Source of the DNA: Gemmatimonadaceae bacterium
GTDB lineage: Bacteria > Gemmatimonadota > Gemmatimonadetes > Gemmatimonadales > Gemmatimonadaceae
Direction of reading: 5' to 3'
Length of the DNA stretch: 61,480 nucleotides
Assembly (NCBI GenBank): GCA_014377535.1
Contig: JACMPK010000180.1
Location: 1 to 61,480 of the forward strand
Every line of letters begins with the position of its first letter. The stretch's first letter is position 1. Below the pieces are notes generated by a model. It ran no database searches. It worked only from the letters and a program-made list of their open reading frames with translations, and was not told the DNA's origin. Shown piece by piece: positions 42,397 to 50,803 of this stretch. Position numbers and translations under genes: made by a program.

Positions 42397-44022
42397 ATGG
42401 ACGCGCGGCACCACGGCCAGCTTCCTTCCTCATGCCGTCACTTCCGTGCACCCGCACCCCATCGCGCGCCTGGTGACCACCTGCTGACCATCGCGCTGCC
42501 GCTGGCGGCCCTGTTGGCGGCGTTCCTGCTGCTGCTCTGGGACATTGGCCTCGCCGGCCGACTGGCGCGCGTTGCGGAAGCGCCGCGTGGGTGGGCCGCG
42601 CTGACGGCTCTGACGGGATTGCTGCTGCTGCCGGCGTTCCTGATCCGTGTGGTCGGCAGTTCGCTGCTGGACGGCCGCACCGTGGCGGCGCTCGCCTGGC
42701 TCTGGCCATTGGTGCTGACGCTGGTGGCGCTGCAGGCCCTGGTCACGCTGGTGCGCCGACTGGGCTCGCGCCCCGTGGTGGTACCGATCGTGGTTTACAA
42801 CGCCATCATCGCGGCCTCCGCGTGGATCGAGTACGCCGCCGGGAACGGCATCGCCCTGCCGATGGCCATGCACGCCGTGCCGAACGCCGTGGCCGGCGTC
42901 ATGGGCTATCTGGCGGGGCCGGCGGCACTCTGGTCACCGCTGGCCATCGCCCCGCCGCTGGTCGCGCCGGCCTATCGCGCACGCTGGGCGGTGAATGCCT
43001 CGGTGCGCGGCCTGATCGCGCTCTATGCGGCAATCGCCGTCATCACCTTTGCGAGCGAACTGCCGCAGTCCATCCGCGGCGTGCAGAGCTTCACGCGCTG
43101 GACGCTGGCGCCCCTTCGCGCGCGCCCGGCTGACCGGCCGCTGCTGGTCGGCGTGCACATCCTGCCTGTGCTGCGCGGGACGCCGGCACCGCTCGCCCTG
43201 CGCTACGACACCGACCTCGCCGACAGTGCGAACGTCGACGTCATCGCCGTCACGATCGCGCCCAGCGGTGCGACGCCGCGGGCGCTTGATTCGCTTTCGC
43301 GCGCACTGGAGCCGTACCGCGCCGACAGCGCCCTGCTGATCGTCACGCTGGGTTGGGACCTGCAGGAGGCGTTGCGTGTGCAGTTCGCGCCGACCGCCTG
43401 GGAGCGCGATCGCGTCGGGCTGGTGGAACAGGTGGTGCGCCGCCTGCGCCCGGACGTGCTGGTGCCGCTGCAAGACCCGAATGGCATGGGTGTGCAGATC
43501 GTCGGGCCGCGCGAGCCATCGGAGTGGCAGCCGCTCATGAGTCAGATGGCGCGCACGGCGCACACCCTGCGCCCGCGCACACGAGTGCTGGCCCAGGTCG
43601 CGACGTTCGATGATCGCGACAGCGTGATGGCCACGTGGGCCACGACGCCCGCCTCTGGCCTGGACGGCATCGGGTACATCCTGCAGCCGGGATTCCGCGG
43701 CGGCGTGACACTCGAGGCGCGTTTGCAGGCTGCCGATCGATGGCGCGCGGTGCGGGCCGCGCGGCCCAATGCGCGCGCCGGCGACGAATGGGTGCTGCTC
43801 ACCGCAGGATTTCCATGGGCGCAGGGCGAACTCGCGCAGGACCGCGGCATCTGGGGCGTGCTGGCATGGGCCAGTGCGCGACCGGCAATCGCCGGTGTGA
43901 TCGTCGGTGAGGCTGGCGATTATGACACGCGACGCGGGTTGCGCGGTCCAGGCGGCCGACTGCGGCTGGCCTACACATCGCTACGCCGCGCCATTCGCGG
44001 CCTGAACGAAGCAGCGCGCTGA
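42397..44022 (+). CDS. membrane protein with C-terminal periplasmic/TIM-barrel-like domain
   Basis: A 541-residue protein. Residues 30-245 hold about six membrane segments (for example LLTIALPLAALLAAFLLLLWD and LVLTLVALQALVTLV). Residues about 255-540 form a soluble alternating beta/alpha domain (VGVHILPVLRG, NVDVIAVTIAPSG, RPDVLVPLQDPNG, RTRVLAQVATFDD, GLDGIGYILQPG, EWVLLTAGFPWAQ), which looks like a glycoside-hydrolase-type TIM barrel, with acidic residues at strand ends. I do not recognise the family. The start is supported by TAGGCT 6 nt upstream. It is convergent with the M16 peptidase gene. Confidence 0.65.
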   Translation: MDARHHGQLPSSCRHFRAPAPHRAPGDHLLTIALPLAALLAAFLLLLWDIGLAGRLARVAEAPRGWAALTALTGLLLLPAFLIRVVGSSLLDGRTVAALAWLWPLVLTLVALQALVTLVRRLGSRPVVVPIVVYNAIIAASAWIEYAAGNGIALPMAMHAVPNAVAGVMGYLAGPAALWSPLAIAPPLVAPAYRARWAVNASVRGLIALYAAIAVITFASELPQSIRGVQSFTRWTLAPLRARPADRPLLVGVHILPVLRGTPAPLALRYDTDLADSANVDVIAVTIAPSGATPRALDSLSRALEPYRADSALLIVTLGWDLQEALRVQFAPTAWERDRVGLVEQVVRRLRPDVLVPLQDPNGMGVQIVGPREPSEWQPLMSQMARTAHTLRPRTRVLAQVATFDDRDSVMATWATTPASGLDGIGYILQPGFRGGVTLEARLQAADRWRAVRAARPNARAGDEWVLLTAGFPWAQGELAQDRGIWGVLAWASARPAIAGVIVGEAGDYDTRRGLRGPGGRLRLAYTSLRRAIRGLNEAAR

Positions 44023-44126
44023 ACTGGCACGATGCAGCCCTCGATGGTGCGCAACGACGGCGACGGCTCGTTCACGTGCACCGCTCGCACCATGGTCCGG
44101 CAGGTCGTCGCCGCCGACTCGCGACG

Positions 44127-46727
44127 TCAGTCGCGCGACGTACCTCGCACCACGACCTCCACGCGACGCGACGGCTCACACCACTCGCGCACGATGTCCT
44201 GCACCTGCGTCGCCGTGACGGCGCGCAGCTGCGGCACTTCGTCGTCCAGCTCCGCGAGTCCCTCGCCGGAACACCAGGCGTCGATCATGTCGCCCAGCTG
44301 GGCACCGGCGCTCTCCTGCCGCAGCGCATGCATTCCGATCGCGTAGGTCCGCGCGCGCTCCAGCTCCACGGCGCCCACCGGCGCATCACGCAGTGCCGCG
44401 AACTCCGCGAGCAGGCCGGCGCGCGCCTCGAGCTCGCGTTCCGGCGCGCAGGCGATGTAAGCCGAAATCATGCCCGCATCGCGCATTGTCGAGATGCTCA
44501 CGAACACGCTGTAGGCCAGTGACTGGCGACTGCGCAGGGACTCGAAGAATCGTCCGCCAAGTCCGCTCGCCACGCCGGACATGAGCCGCGCAGCGTGGCG
44601 TGCGGGATCGCCGCGCGACGGTCCGCGGAAGAGCAGTGCAACGGCACTCTGCTGCTTCGCACGCGACTCGATCATCTCGATCGGTGCCGCGAGCATCACC
44701 GGTGCGGCACTGCTGCTCACGGTGCCGGGCTGCAATGCATCGAATGCGGCGGCAAGCTGCGCGGCGAGCTCCGAGGGCTCGGCATCGCCCACGATCGCGA
44801 GCACCGACTCACCACCGAGAATTGTGCGCGCATGCCACTCGCGCACACGGGCGGCGTCCAGACGCTCGAGGCTCTCCGCTGTGCCCATGGCATCGATGCC
44901 GTAGGTGTGTGCACCAAACAGCGCCCGCCGCGCCACGGTGAGCGGATGACGCACCATGTCGTCCCCACGGGACTTGAGCTCGGTCAACAGCTGCCGCTGT
45001 TCGGTGCGCACCGACTCGTCTGCGAACTGCGGATGCTGCACCACGTCACCGAGCACCGATGCTGCCGACGAAAGATCGGCGAGCGGCACGCTGATGGACC
45101 AGCCAACCAATTCCTTGCTGGCCGCCGTCGTGACACTGCCGCCGAGGCGTTCCCCGTCTTCCGCGATCTGCCCCGCGGTGCGCGTACTCGTGCCCTTCAG
45201 CGAGGTGCGCCCCATCAGCATGGTGAGACCAGCTTGCGACACAGGCTCCTGCACCGCACCGCCTCGCATGTAGCAGCCCATGTGCACGATCTTCGCGCCG
45301 GGCTTCCGGCGGACCAGCACCGGCACGCCGTGCGCTGTGCGGAAGACATGCACAGCACCCGCACGTGACTCGAACGTCAGCGCCTCGTGCGTCGACTGCA
45401 CGGCGGCCGAACGGGCTTCGGTCACGGGCGGCTGCGCAACAGTCGCATTCCACGATGCCACGAGCGACGTGCCGTCGCTGGCCAGCGGTGCGGTATCACG
45501 CGGGCGGTAGCTCACCACGGCCACCGTGTCGTCGGTGCACCAGGCAGCGAGCACGCGACGGACATCGGTCGCGGTCACGGCGTCGAGTGCATCCCAGTAC
45601 GCGTCACCAACGTTTGCGCCACCGAGTGCCTCCCACGCGACCATCTCGTTGGCCTGCCCTTCCATCGACTCTTCGGAGCGCAGGTGGCCCGTGTGCACCA
45701 CATGCTTCACGCGCGCCAGCTCGTCATCCGTGGGACCGTCCTGCTGCAGCAGGCGCACCTGTGCCCACGCCTCCGCGAGGGCGTCGCCCAGCGTTGCATC
45801 CGCACCCACGACACTCACGGCGAACACGCCGAGCTGCGTGGGCGTGTAGTGGTACGCGCCACTGCTCATGGCAAGGCCACGCTCGCGGATGGCGCGGTAG
45901 AAGCGGGACGCGCGCCCCATCGAGAGCACCGACGCGGCGATGTCCAGCGCCGGCGTGTCGGGATGCAGCGGACCCACTGTGCGCCAGCCGAACGTGGCAT
46001 GCGACTGCTGCACGTCACCCGTGAGTGCACGATACCGAGCGCCACACCAGCGTGCCTCGTCCGGACCGTGCGACGGCATGGGGTCCTGCATCGGCAGCAT
46101 GCCGTAGCGCTGCCCGACCGCCGCCTTCACTGCGTCCGAATCCACGTCGCCCACGATCGCGAGGATGCTGTTCGACGGCGTGTACCAGTTGCGGTAGAAG
46201 CCGTGCACCATGTCGCGCGTGAACGTGCGCAACCCTGCCTCGCGGCCAATGCGCCAGCGACGCATGCGATGCGTGTCATGCAGCACTTCGTACAACGTTT
46301 CAGACGTCACGGCACCCGGTGTGTCCTCCTTGCGCGCCGCCTCCTGGATGATGACTTCCAGCTCGCGCCTCAGCTCGTCCGCATCGATGCTCGAATGCGC
46401 AAACGCGTCGAACTGAATGTCCAGCCCGCGCTCCCAGCTCGCGCTGGGCAGCACCGTGATGTAAGTGGTGGCGTCATAAATCGTGTGCGCATTCAACCAG
46501 CCGCCGACGTCCTTGGTGGCCGTCGCAATCTCGCCGGGACCGCGTGTCGGCGTGCCCTTGAAGTACATGTGCTCGAGCACGTGCGCGATGCCGATCTCGG
46601 CGTCCGGCTCGTCGAAGTAGCCTGCCTTCACTCGCGTCACGACGGCAACGACCGGCGCCGCCCGATCTTCCCGAACGAGCAGCGTGAAGCCGTTCGGAAA
46701 GACGGTACGATGGGTCTGCAAATTCAA
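44127..46727 (-). CDS. M16 family zinc protease (double-domain)
   Basis: An 866-residue protein with two M16 halves. The N-terminal half carries the inverted zinc motif HVLEH (H49-x2-E52-H53) in AHVLEHMYFKGTP and the third ligand in ELEVIIQEAARKED, so it should be catalytic. The C-terminal half (from about 450) has the fold without a zinc motif, as in PqqL or pitrilysin-type proteins. There is no signal peptide, so it is probably cytoplasmic. It starts at a TTG overlapping the TPR gene's stop (TTGA), so the two are translated together. Substrate unknown. Confidence 0.9.
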   Translation of the reverse strand: MNLQTHRTVFPNGFTLLVREDRAAPVVAVVTRVKAGYFDEPDAEIGIAHVLEHMYFKGTPTRGPGEIATATKDVGGWLNAHTIYDATTYITVLPSASWERGLDIQFDAFAHSSIDADELRRELEVIIQEAARKEDTPGAVTSETLYEVLHDTHRMRRWRIGREAGLRTFTRDMVHGFYRNWYTPSNSILAIVGDVDSDAVKAAVGQRYGMLPMQDPMPSHGPDEARWCGARYRALTGDVQQSHATFGWRTVGPLHPDTPALDIAASVLSMGRASRFYRAIRERGLAMSSGAYHYTPTQLGVFAVSVVGADATLGDALAEAWAQVRLLQQDGPTDDELARVKHVVHTGHLRSEESMEGQANEMVAWEALGGANVGDAYWDALDAVTATDVRRVLAAWCTDDTVAVVSYRPRDTAPLASDGTSLVASWNATVAQPPVTEARSAAVQSTHEALTFESRAGAVHVFRTAHGVPVLVRRKPGAKIVHMGCYMRGGAVQEPVSQAGLTMLMGRTSLKGTSTRTAGQIAEDGERLGGSVTTAASKELVGWSISVPLADLSSAASVLGDVVQHPQFADESVRTEQRQLLTELKSRGDDMVRHPLTVARRALFGAHTYGIDAMGTAESLERLDAARVREWHARTILGGESVLAIVGDAEPSELAAQLAAAFDALQPGTVSSSAAPVMLAAPIEMIESRAKQQSAVALLFRGPSRGDPARHAARLMSGVASGLGGRFFESLRSRQSLAYSVFVSISTMRDAGMISAYIACAPERELEARAGLLAEFAALRDAPVGAVELERARTYAIGMHALRQESAGAQLGDMIDAWCSGEGLAELDDEVPQLRAVTATQVQDIVREWCEPSRRVEVVVRGTSRD

Positions 46728-47836
46728 TGCAGGATCTTCAGGACGCCCGCATCGGCGCTACCGCGCAGGAAGGCCTCGGCAGACTCGGTGGGAATGCGCT
46801 GTCCGGTCTGCGCATGCACCCGCGCGGCCTCGGACAGCATGAACTCGTACAACGATTTCCCGCCGGCCGCCGCATCGCGCATCTCCTGCAGGATATCGTC
46901 CCAACTGCCCACGAACGTGTCACCAGTGCGGGTCACGATGCTGTGGTTGACCGCCGAATCCTTCTGGTCGCGCATCTCGGCGAGCAGCGTGCCGAACAGC
47001 TCGAGCTGTCCCTTGGAATCCGAGTCGTCATCGCCCTCGCCCATCACGCGCGACTCGATCTCCGACAGCATCTCGTCGATGCTGTCAACTTCCGAGTTCA
47101 ACTCCTCGAGCTGCGCCTGCCACGGCGCCAGATCGGGATCGTCATCCTGAAGACGGTACGCCGCCTTTTTCAGCTCGATCAGGCGCCAGATGCCGAGTTC
47201 GTCCCAGTGATCCTCAGGCGACGACTTCTCGAACTGGTACAGCGCCGCCTCGTACTCCTGCTTGTCGTACAGCAGGTTTGCGAGATAAATGCGCGCTTCC
47301 GAATAATCCGGGTCCAACTTCAGCGCACGACGAAGTGTGGAGATCGCTGCGTCATCCTCTCCGGCACGATGTTGCGCATAGCCCATGCAGCTCACCGCTT
47401 CGGCAGAGCCGGGCTCCTGCTGCACCGCGATGTCGAAGAACTGTGCGGCATCCTCGACCAGGTCGTCGCGGAAGAGTGCGCGGCCCACCTGCAGCATCAA
47501 CTCCACGTCATCCTGATACCCCAGCTCCAGGATGCGGCGGAAATTCTTGCGCGCATGCTCCACCTGACCGAACCTCAACAGGGTCTCCCCCATTCCGGCG
47601 AGCCCATCCTCGTGCTCAGCGTCCAGCGTGAGCGCTTCCTCGAAGCTCCGGCGCGCCCAGGCATACTCCTCACGGGCAAGACGCGCATATCCCTCGCCGA
47701 CATGCAGCTCAACGGAAACTGGGTACAGCACCAGCCCTTCACGCAGCACCGACAGCGCGTCGTCGAAGCGGCCTTCATTGTAGAGCTGATGGGCGCGTTC
47801 GTCGTACTCTTCGGACGACAAAAATTGCGAAGCCAT
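46724..47836 (-). CDS. TPR-repeat protein
   Basis: A 370-residue soluble protein with about six tetratricopeptide repeats (residues 10-225), for example DERAHQLYNEGRFDDALSVL, YARLAREEYAWARRSFEEAL and MGYAQHRAGEDDAAISTLRR. An acidic helical region (about 230-280, with EMLSEIESRVMGEGDDDSD) and a C-terminal globular part (about 285-370) follow. It is a likely scaffold for protein contacts. A good GGAGG stands 10 nt before the ATG. It is co-translated with the M16 protease (TTGA overlap), so it may be that enzyme's adaptor (inference). Confidence 0.85.
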   Translation of the reverse strand: MASQFLSSEEYDERAHQLYNEGRFDDALSVLREGLVLYPVSVELHVGEGYARLAREEYAWARRSFEEALTLDAEHEDGLAGMGETLLRFGQVEHARKNFRRILELGYQDDVELMLQVGRALFRDDLVEDAAQFFDIAVQQEPGSAEAVSCMGYAQHRAGEDDAAISTLRRALKLDPDYSEARIYLANLLYDKQEYEAALYQFEKSSPEDHWDELGIWRLIELKKAAYRLQDDDPDLAPWQAQLEELNSEVDSIDEMLSEIESRVMGEGDDDSDSKGQLELFGTLLAEMRDQKDSAVNHSIVTRTGDTFVGSWDDILQEMRDAAAGGKSLYEFMLSEAARVHAQTGQRIPTESAEAFLRGSADAGVLKILH

Positions 47837-47907
47837 CGCGGCAGTCCTCCGGGCAAAGCGTCAGCAGCGAAAATAGGCTCGACCACACGTCACGAGCCAG
47901 TTCGCGA

Positions 47908-47925
47908 TCAGGTTGATACACCTGA
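47908..47925. promoter_or_regulatory. possible operator dyad upstream of the TPR gene
   Basis: TCAGGT/ACCTGA 6-bp arms with a 6-nt centre, about 75 nt before the TPR ATG. A TATTTT on the minus strand (47870-47875) is a candidate -10 between them. Weak evidence. The rest of the 217-bp gap 47837-48053 shows nothing further. Confidence 0.2.
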
Positions 47926-48053
47926 CCGCACCGATCGATCGTGTATGGCACTTGAAAACACACGCTCCATCCACGGCCCTGCGCCCTGCTGCATTCTATT
48001 GAATGACCTCACCCCGCGCCTCGTGCCAGACTGCCGTCAGCGTGTGCAGGCTC

Positions 48054-48962
48054 TCACGCGCCCGCTGCCGCGCACGCGACTGCGATGTCAGCAGCGAGCC
48101 CGGCGTTCGATTCCAGCAGCGCGAGGTTCGCGGGAAGTGATCGCCCGCCGGTTGCCGCCAGCACGGCGCCGAGCAGGAATGGTGTGAGCGCGGGTCCCGT
48201 GATGCCGGCTGCTTCGGCGTCGCGCACGGCGCCCTTCACCGCCGCATCCACCATTGCGCGGTCCAGCGCCGTGTCAGCGGGCGGCGGCTGCACCACGAGC
48301 ACGGCGCTACGCTCGCCAAGCGCCCAGTGCGCATGCGCGATCCGCGCAATCTCGGCGGCACTGTCGGAGCGCTGCGGCACACGCAGGCCGGTGGTTCGCG
48401 TGAAGAATCCGGGAAGTTCGTCGGTGCCGAAGCCGATGACCGGTACGCCAAGCGTTTCGAGCCGCTCGAGGGTTGCCGGCAGGTCCAGAATGGATTTCGC
48501 ACCCGCACAGACCACGATGACCGGTGTGCGTGAGAGCGCGGCCAGGCCGCCCGACTCGTCAAATGGCGCGCCGCGGTGCCCGCCGCCGATGCCGCCGGTC
48601 GCCAACACCTCGATGCCCGCAGCACGTGCGATGGTGAGCGACGCGGCAACCGTCGTCGCACCGTCGGCGCCTTGCACGGTGCACGCACCCAGGTCGCGCG
48701 ACCCCACCTTCCGCACGCCATCGCGTGCGAGGAAGCGCGCGAGTTCCTCATCGGTCAGCCCGAGCGTCGCGATGCCGCGGGCCACGGCAGTCAAGGCAGC
48801 CACGGCTCCACGCGACTCCACGGCGCGCACCATGCGGCTGGCGCACTGTGCGTTGTATGGCACGGGCAATCCCTGCGACAGCACCGACGTCTCGAGCGCG
48901 ACGACGGCAGCGCGGCGCTCCAGCGCGGCAGCGACATGTGGCAGCACGCGGACCGCGTTCAT
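48054..48962 (-). CDS. psuG: pseudouridine-5'-phosphate glycosidase
   Basis: Cleaves pseudouridine 5'-phosphate to uracil and ribose 5-phosphate. It has 302 residues from the ATG at 48962, normal for the family. Active-site residues are in ETSVLSQGLP (Glu near residue 22), VRKVGSRDLG (Lys), VCAGAKSILDLP (Lys) and LLESNAGLAADIA (Asn), and the Mn-binding and GGIGGGHRG loops are present. No psuK kinase lies beside it; the upstream neighbour is the sortase gene, 58 nt away on the same strand. Confidence 0.93.
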   Translation of the reverse strand: MNAVRVLPHVAAALERRAAVVALETSVLSQGLPVPYNAQCASRMVRAVESRGAVAALTAVARGIATLGLTDEELARFLARDGVRKVGSRDLGACTVQGADGATTVAASLTIARAAGIEVLATGGIGGGHRGAPFDESGGLAALSRTPVIVVCAGAKSILDLPATLERLETLGVPVIGFGTDELPGFFTRTTGLRVPQRSDSAAEIARIAHAHWALGERSAVLVVQPPPADTALDRAMVDAAVKGAVRDAEAAGITGPALTPFLLGAVLAATGGRSLPANLALLESNAGLAADIAVACAAAGA

Positions 48963-49020
48963 GGACGCAGTGCACTCCGCATTGCGCACGACGCAGCGAC
49001 CGCCAGGCGACGTGCAGCGC

Positions 49021-49722
49021 TCACCGGCTGGCTGCGGCCGGCTCGGCGACGGCGGCACTGGCGTTCCGCTCACGTGTCGCGACCGGTACGGCGGTGAGCA
49101 GCAGGCGCTCGGGCGCGGGACCGATGTAGCGCGTTGGCCAGCAGGTGGTGAGCGTCAGCTGAGGTGTCGTCGTTTCGAAGATGACCCGGGCGTCCTTGTC
49201 GACGATCTCGCGCTTCGTGATCCGCCACGTCACGCTGATTTCAGGAGTCTGCGTCTCGACCATGTCACCGATCCGCACGTCGTCCAGCCGGTGGAAGTGC
49301 CGGTCGCGATGCGCGGAGATCACCGAGTTGCCATTCTGCCCCGGAAACACGGTACCGGGCATGTGTCCGGGGCCGGCCCACAGGTCCTTGTCGCTGAGTC
49401 CCTCGACCACCACTTCGTCGAGCCGGATGGTCGGAATGATGACGCGCACGACCGACGAACCCGGCGTGACGCGTGTCCGGCCGATCACGGCGGTGACGGT
49501 GCTGAAGCTCGAGGCGCGCATCACCTTGGTCCATGCGTCTCGTGCCCGCTCTCGGGCCACCATGCCGCGCAACAGCTGCACACCCACGACGGTCACGATG
49601 ACGAGACCGACCACCAGGACCATTCCTCCGAAGACACGCGCGGCGCGATTTCGAGAGCGATTGCGGCTGCCTGGTTCGCGAAGCCCGCGTTGACTAACCC
49701 CGAGTACGGATGATTGCGACAC
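49021..49722 (-). CDS. sortase family cysteine transpeptidase
   Basis: A single-pass membrane enzyme with an external sortase beta-barrel. From the GTG at 49722 it has 233 residues: a basic cytoplasmic N-terminus, one membrane segment (about 30-52), then the catalytic domain with H138 in ISAHRDRHFHRLDD, C194 in the TLTTCWP motif, and R206 in PAPERLLLTAVP. HRD and TLTTC resemble class D/E sortases. The exact start is uncertain because no Shine-Dalgarno is visible; the chosen GTG overlaps the upstream gene by 29 nt. The next gene upstream encodes a protein with a sorting-signal-like C-terminus, a likely substrate. Confidence 0.85.
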   Translation of the reverse strand: MSQSSVLGVSQRGLREPGSRNRSRNRAARVFGGMVLVVGLVIVTVVGVQLLRGMVARERARDAWTKVMRASSFSTVTAVIGRTRVTPGSSVVRVIIPTIRLDEVVVEGLSDKDLWAGPGHMPGTVFPGQNGNSVISAHRDRHFHRLDDVRIGDMVETQTPEISVTWRITKREIVDKDARVIFETTTPQLTLTTCWPTRYIGPAPERLLLTAVPVATRERNASAAVAEPAAASR

Positions 49723-50194
49723 AGCCGATGGCGATGAGCCCGGTTCCAAGTAAGAAAACCGACGGGAGTGGCGTCGCGGTCGTCGGCGGACGGACGCCCC
49801 GGCGCAGATCGAGCGGACCATCAAGCAGCGGCTGCAGCGGCCCACCAGTCGGCGGCGGAACATCCTTGTCGGGAATGACGGCAGTGTTGCGAGCGGGGTC
49901 AACGGTCACGACATCGGAGCCGGTGCCCGACTGGGACGGAAATGTTCCGGCGGGAAGGCTTGCGTCAGGTGTGCGGCCGGCGAACATCGCGGGCACGCCG
50001 CCAGCCGCTGCAACGGCGCCAAGCAGCCCGAGTGGCGCGAAGGCCGCCAGATTGCGCAAGTCGCCTCGTTTGTCATCGGCGGGGCAATCACATCGGCCTG
50101 GCGCCACCGCCGCCGTTCCCGCCTGAGCACCAACGAGGACCGGCGCCGTAGCCAGCACGACACAGACACCCATCGTGATTGCCGTCCTGATCAT
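49694..50194 (-). CDS. putative sortase substrate with PEP-CTERM/LPxTG-like tail
   Basis: A 166-residue exported protein. A Sec signal ends near AGAQAGT (residues about 20-24). The mature part has two cysteines close together (GRCDCPADD), a hydrophobic stretch (about 49-68) and a Pro/Thr-rich region. The C-terminus reads TPLPS, then a hydrophobic helix VFLLGTGLIAIGCVAII, then the short basic tail RTRG: the tripartite sorting-signal layout, with an LLGTGL core also typical of PEP-CTERM proteins. The downstream overlapping gene is a sortase. GGAG lies 8 nt before the ATG. Confidence 0.7.
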   Translation of the reverse strand: MIRTAITMGVCVVLATAPVLVGAQAGTAAVAPGRCDCPADDKRGDLRNLAAFAPLGLLGAVAAAGGVPAMFAGRTPDASLPAGTFPSQSGTGSDVVTVDPARNTAVIPDKDVPPPTGGPLQPLLDGPLDLRRGVRPPTTATPLPSVFLLGTGLIAIGCVAIIRTRG

Positions 50195-50519
50195 CCGCAA
50201 AGCTCCAGCAATGTGACAGAACGGAACACACAAGGGAAAACGTATCGGCCCTGCCAGCGTTTCTCGACTACCCGCGCATCATCGCTCTGGCGGGGACGCG
50301 ACCATCACCGACTCCAGTGATTTCGGAGGGCCGTCATACCGTACTGACATGTTACTCGGCGCAGAGGTCACACGCGAGTGAATCCGCGCGGCGTCGCAGG
50401 TCGCCGGTTGCGCGGACCAGCCGCGCGCCGCCACCTCCGGATTCGGAAGACGCACGAGGCGACGATGGCCGCCTGCCACCGTCGCCTCGACCACACTGGT
50501 CCTGCGCACGTCTCGCGGA
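50195..50519. other. intergenic region upstream of the sortase pair
   Basis: About 325 bp with no gene I can support; it contains the terminator-like hairpin at 50456-50488 for the 50520 gene and presumably the promoter for the substrate-sortase pair. Confidence 0.5.
50456..50488 (-). terminator. terminator-like hairpin
   Basis: GAGGCGACG/CGTCGCCTC 9-bp stem, extended by TGG/CCA after one mismatch, 7-nt loop, 31 nt past the stop of the small gene at 50520. No T-tract. Confidence 0.45.
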
Positions 50520-50753
50520 CTACTCGGCGACGTCGGCGAAATCGTCGGACTTCTTCGTCGCGACGAGCTCACGCTCGGTGCTCGTCGGGTCCCACAGCGC
50601 CATGATCTTGATGTGCTCGCCTGGGTAGCAGTCGAATTCCTTGCCGGTACCCTTGTAGACCTTGATCTCGTGGCCATCCTCGAAACGGAGCAGCGCGAGA
50701 GGGTACGAGTCATTCATGTACTGCTTGCGGATGCGCTTCGGAGCTTGTGACAT
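50520..50753 (-). CDS. small basic-acidic hypothetical protein
   Basis: A 77-residue protein with a compact beta-like core (YPLALLRFEDGHEIKVYKG, ECYPGEHIKIM-type strands) between a basic start (SQAPKRIRKQY) and an acidic end (KKSDDFADVAE). It looks like an SH3-like or OB-like barrel. There is no membrane segment or signal. GAGGAAC stands about 10 nt upstream of the ATG. I do not recognise the family; the domain-like pattern argues for a real gene. Confidence 0.65.
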   Translation of the reverse strand: MSQAPKRIRKQYMNDSYPLALLRFEDGHEIKVYKGTGKEFDCYPGEHIKIMALWDPTSTERELVATKKSDDFADVAE

Positions 50754-50803
50754 CGTTGGACGTTCCTCTGGGTGCTGAGCGGGCTGCGGCGACGCGAGAT
50801 GCG

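Noticed and set aside
45387-47150. Plus-strand open frame of nearly 590 codons across the M16 and TPR genes
   Set aside because: Shadow of two well-supported minus-strand genes; Arg/His-rich with no recognisable domain.
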